Shown here piece by piece: positions 6,554-8,534 of a DNA stretch of 8,534 nucleotides (its first letter is position 1; every line of letters begins with the position of its first letter). The notes below the pieces were generated by a model. The model made no database searches. It was not told where the DNA came from and saw only the letters and a program-made list of their open reading frames with translations. The stretch is from NCBI GenBank assembly GCA_001794935.1, contig MGLY01000013.1:1-8534 (forward strand), read 5' to 3'. The stretch comes from Chlamydiae bacterium RIFCSPHIGHO2_12_FULL_49_9 (lineage in GTDB: Bacteria > Chlamydiota > Chlamydiia > Chlamydiales > SM23-39). A program made the translations under genes and the position numbers.

Positions 6554-7102
6554 TTACGCTTTACCTTTGGCGGCTTTGCCTTCTTTCTTGCGCACATACT
6601 CATCTTCGTAGCGGATCCCCTTTCCTTTATAAGGCTCAGGAGGTTTTACAGCGCGGATCGATGCGGCAAACTGACCCACTTCATCCTTGTTGATCCCTTT
6701 GACAACAATCGAAGTCCCCTTGTCAACCAAAACCTGAACCGAAGAGGGGATCGCGAGAGCTGTCGGATGAGAAAACCCGACTTGCAGATCGAGTTTATTC
6801 CCCTGTACGTTGGCTCTGTATCCAACCCCAATGAGCGTCAGTTTGACCTCAAAGCCTTCGGTTACTCCGACAAGCCGATTCTTAATCAGGGATCGATAAA
6901 GACCGTGCAGCGCTTTGGCTGGAGCCACTTTTTCATCGCGCTCCAAAACAAGGGTCTGACCATCGATTTTTAGGCTAAATCCAGCGGGCAATTGAATTTG
7001 CAGTGCGCCCTTGGGTCCTTTAAAATGGAGAGCGCCTTCTTTTGTAGCTTTTACGTCCACACCTTTGGGGATCAGGAGCGGCGACTTACCGAGTCTTGAC
7101 AT
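6554..7102 (-). CDS. rplF: 50S ribosomal protein L6
   Basis: L6 lies near the GTPase-associated region and sarcin-ricin loop of the large subunit. The 182-residue product begins MSRLGKSPLLIPKGV and has the two homologous L6 domains (about 1-80 and 81-172). The second opens with VKLTLIGVGYRANVQG (86-101). The hallmark KPPEPYKGKGIRYEDEYVRK (153-172) is complete and is followed by a short lysine- and alanine-rich tail. AGGA lies 9 bases upstream of the ATG. It is 21 bases after rpsH, the widest gap in the spc part, and 8 bases before rplR. Confidence 0.98.
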   Translation of the reverse strand: MSRLGKSPLLIPKGVDVKATKEGALHFKGPKGALQIQLPAGFSLKIDGQTLVLERDEKVAPAKALHGLYRSLIKNRLVGVTEGFEVKLTLIGVGYRANVQGNKLDLQVGFSHPTALAIPSSVQVLVDKGTSIVVKGINKDEVGQFAASIRAVKPPEPYKGKGIRYEDEYVRKKEGKAAKGKA

Positions 7103-7123
7103 GTTTCTCGTTCCTTTTCTCTA

Positions 7124-7516
7124 TTACCAAACCGTACAAATCAGCTCTCCGCCGACTTTCAGTTTGCGGGCTGTTTCACCATCGACCACCCCTTGAGGCG
7201 TCGAGACAATCGCGATTCCCATTCCATTGAATACACGGGGAATCTCACTGTATCCGATATAGCGGCGTAGACCGCATGTTGAAACTCGGTTCAGTCCGTT
7301 GATCACAGATTCTCGAGATTTCGTGTACTTCAGAAATACGCGCACCTTGTGCTTCTCTTCATTGATCAGATAGTTTTCAATGAAGCCGTGGGACTTGAGC
7401 AACTCCAAGATCTTGATTTTGATCTTGCTGTGGCTTAAATCTACATAGCGGTGTTGAGCGTCTTTCGCATTGCGGATCTTGGTCAGCAATTCTGCAATGG
7501 GATCATTAAATGCCAT
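7124..7516 (-). CDS. rpsH: 30S ribosomal protein S8
   Basis: S8 is an early-assembly protein that binds the central domain of 16S rRNA. The 130-residue product starts MAFNDPIAELLTKIRNA and has a hydrophobic middle ending in GLRRYIGYSEIPRVFNGMGI (82-101). The C-terminal signature STPQGVVDGETARKLKVGGE (105-124) is followed by LICTVW. Length matches the family. A GAGAGA-type purine run precedes the ATG. It follows rplE by 11 bases. In the common spc order rpsN (S14) lies between rplE and rpsH; there is no room for it here. In E. coli S8 represses this operon by binding its mRNA near rplE, but I cannot recognise such a site here. Confidence 0.98.
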   Translation of the reverse strand: MAFNDPIAELLTKIRNAKDAQHRYVDLSHSKIKIKILELLKSHGFIENYLINEEKHKVRVFLKYTKSRESVINGLNRVSTCGLRRYIGYSEIPRVFNGMGIAIVSTPQGVVDGETARKLKVGGELICTVW

Positions 7517-7527
7517 AAATTTCTCTC

Positions 7528-8061
7528 TTATTTAAATGGAAAGCCCAAAAGGGTTAGCAACTCAACGCAATCTTCATCTGTCTTAGCGGTAGTAACGAGA
7601 GAGATGTTCATCCCCTGGGTCCTCTTCACCTTGTCCAGATTGATCTCCGGGAAGATTTGCTGGTCGGTCAGCCCGAAGCTATAATTTCCTCGTCCATCGC
7701 ACTTCGAACTGAGACCGCGGAAGTCGCGGATTCGCGGAGCTACGATATTGCAAAATCGATCCAAAAAGTCATACATCATTTTGCCTCTCAGGGTCACCAT
7801 GAGGCCAATAGGCTGATCTTCTCGGAGTTTAAAATTCGAAATCGCTTTTTTCGAGCGGGTCACGACCGGCTTTTGACCGGACAGGAGCGCGAGCTCATCG
7901 CTATGTTCCTGAAGCGCGTTTTTATCTTTCAGCCCTTCGCCAAGACCCATGCTGATGACAATCTTCTTCAAAACAGGCAGGGCCATCGGACTTTTGCCCG
8001 GGTGACGCTTCTTCAGTTCAGTTACGACTTCTTCTTTAAATTTTTTGTATAATCTTGACAT
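7528..8061 (-). CDS. rplE: 50S ribosomal protein L5
   Basis: L5 binds 5S rRNA in the central protuberance and contacts the P-site tRNA and, across the subunit bridge, S13. The 177-residue product shows VLKKIVISMGLGEGLKDK (30-47). GQKPVVTRSKKAISNFKLRE (62-81) is followed by QPIGLMVTLRGKMMYDFLDR (83-102) and PRIRDFRGLSSK (109-120). It ends GYSF-like NYSFGLTDQQIFPEI (126-140) and the terminal LLTLLGFPF. All family landmarks are present at the usual length. The ATG at 8061 has a GAGAGA purine run just upstream. It starts 17 bases after rplX. Confidence 0.98.
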   Translation of the reverse strand: MSRLYKKFKEEVVTELKKRHPGKSPMALPVLKKIVISMGLGEGLKDKNALQEHSDELALLSGQKPVVTRSKKAISNFKLREDQPIGLMVTLRGKMMYDFLDRFCNIVAPRIRDFRGLSSKCDGRGNYSFGLTDQQIFPEINLDKVKRTQGMNISLVTTAKTDEDCVELLTLLGFPFK

Positions 8062-8078
8062 GCTTCTCTCAACTCACT

Positions 8079-8408
8079 CTATGCAGGTTTTTTGACCGAA
8101 CGATAGACAGCTTCCTTACCAGAGGCCTTATAGACCAGCTCCCGCTTACCTTTCACTTCTTTCACTTTGATTTTCAGAGGCTTTCCCTCTTTATCACAGA
8201 GTCTCACATTCGAAATGTGAACAGGGACTTCCATATCGATGATTCGTCCCCCTTGAGTCTCTTGGGTTCGCTTCAGGTGCTTTTTCCTGACATTGATCCC
8301 CTGGACCAATACCCGGTCTTCGCCGCGAGACAGAACTTCTCCTGTCTTGCCTTTATCGTTTCCTGCTATTACGACCACGCGGTCGCCTTTTCTAATCCAC
8401 TTGCTCAT
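8079..8408 (-). CDS. rplX: 50S ribosomal protein L24
   Basis: L24 initiates assembly of the large subunit by binding the 5' end of 23S rRNA and lies near the tunnel exit. The 109-residue product begins with a KOW motif, WIRKGDRVVVIAGNDKGKTG (4-23). It continues with VLVQGINVRKKHLKRTQETQ (33-52), GGRIIDMEVPVHISNVRL (53-70) and a basic C-terminal tail. Its ATG lies one base after the rplN stop. Only a weak GAAG precedes it, inside the end of rplN, so its translation is likely coupled to rplN. Confidence 0.97.
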   Translation of the reverse strand: MSKWIRKGDRVVVIAGNDKGKTGEVLSRGEDRVLVQGINVRKKHLKRTQETQGGRIIDMEVPVHISNVRLCDKEGKPLKIKVKEVKGKRELVYKASGKEAVYRSVKKPA

Positions 8409-8409
8409 A

Positions 8410-8534
8410 TTAAATCACTTCAGGTGCTAGGGAACTGATTTTGACAAATCCACCATCGCGAACTTCTCTAGCGATGGGTCCAAAAATACGGGTTCCACGG
8501 GGGTTGTTCTTATCGTCGATAATCACACAGCTAT
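8410..8534 (-). CDS. rplN: 50S ribosomal protein L14, C-terminal 40 residues (runs off right edge)
   Basis: Reading the minus strand from the right edge gives a frame that ends in TAA at 8412-8410 and codes for the last 40 residues of L14. The visible part includes IIDDKNNPRGTRIFGPIARE (4-23) and the terminal KISSLAPEVI, both family hallmarks. L14 sits at the subunit interface of the 50S particle and contacts L19 and 16S rRNA in bridges. The gene precedes rplX with one base between them, the usual spc-operon order. The upstream two thirds lie outside the window. Confidence 0.95.
   Translation of the reverse strand, partial: SCVIIDDKNNPRGTRIFGPIAREVRDGGFVKISSLAPEVI

Noticed and set aside
6512..6973. 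Open frame of 153 codons on the plus strand
   Set aside because: It is antisense to rplF and the start of rplR, both certain genes. No ribosome site or protein character supports it.
8062..8078. S8 repressor site near the rplE start, as in E. coli
   Set aside because: The gap is only 17 bases and I cannot recognise a helix resembling the 16S rRNA target. Structure prediction and alignment would be needed.
1..8534. A hidden novel system, mobile element, tRNA or CRISPR array
   Set aside because: The block is almost fully occupied by conserved housekeeping genes with short gaps. No direct repeats, transposase fragments or RNA-gene signatures were seen.

Overview
The window is one block of a bacterial ribosomal-protein cluster, with every supported gene on the minus strand. 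Read in the direction of transcription (from high to low coordinates) it holds rplN (C-terminal end only), rplX, rplE, rpsH, rplF, rplR, rpsE, rplO, secY, rpsM, rpsK, rpoA and rplQ. A strong intrinsic terminator follows, then a second unit with gapA and the start of a conserved hypothetical gene that runs off the left edge. This is the spc operon fused directly to the alpha operon.

The likely source is a member of the Chlamydiae, more probably an environmental chlamydia-like organism than a Chlamydia species. Three things point there. First, the gene content: no rpsN between rplE and rpsH, no rpmD between rpsE and rplO, no adk/map/infA/rpmJ between secY and rpsM, and no rpsD between rpsK and rpoA. 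Second, gapA follows rplQ. Third, the protein beyond gapA resembles, from memory, a conserved chlamydial hypothetical. The phylum assignment is inference from recalled gene order and protein character; no search was run.

Region by region: 8534 to 5200 is the spc part, encoding 50S and 30S subunit proteins with gaps of 1 to 21 bases or short overlaps. 5189 to 3819 encodes the translocon pore SecY. A 56-base gap follows, the longest in the operon. 3762 to 1411 is the alpha part: S13, S11, RNA polymerase alpha and L17, ending with a 4-base rpoA/rplQ overlap. 1395 to 1351 is a 14-bp hairpin with a U-rich tail. 1351 to 1323 is a good candidate promoter for gapA. 1277 to 270 is GAPDH. 191 to 1 is the partial hypothetical gene.

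Together the genes supply the ribosome, the transcription enzyme and the secretion pore from one message. A separately promoted glycolytic gene sits behind the terminator. I see no mobile element, CRISPR array, RNA gene or novel system. The more interesting points are small: the partial gene at the left edge, a forced TTG start for rpsK, the tightly packed terminator-promoter junction, and the pattern of genes missing from an otherwise conserved cluster.
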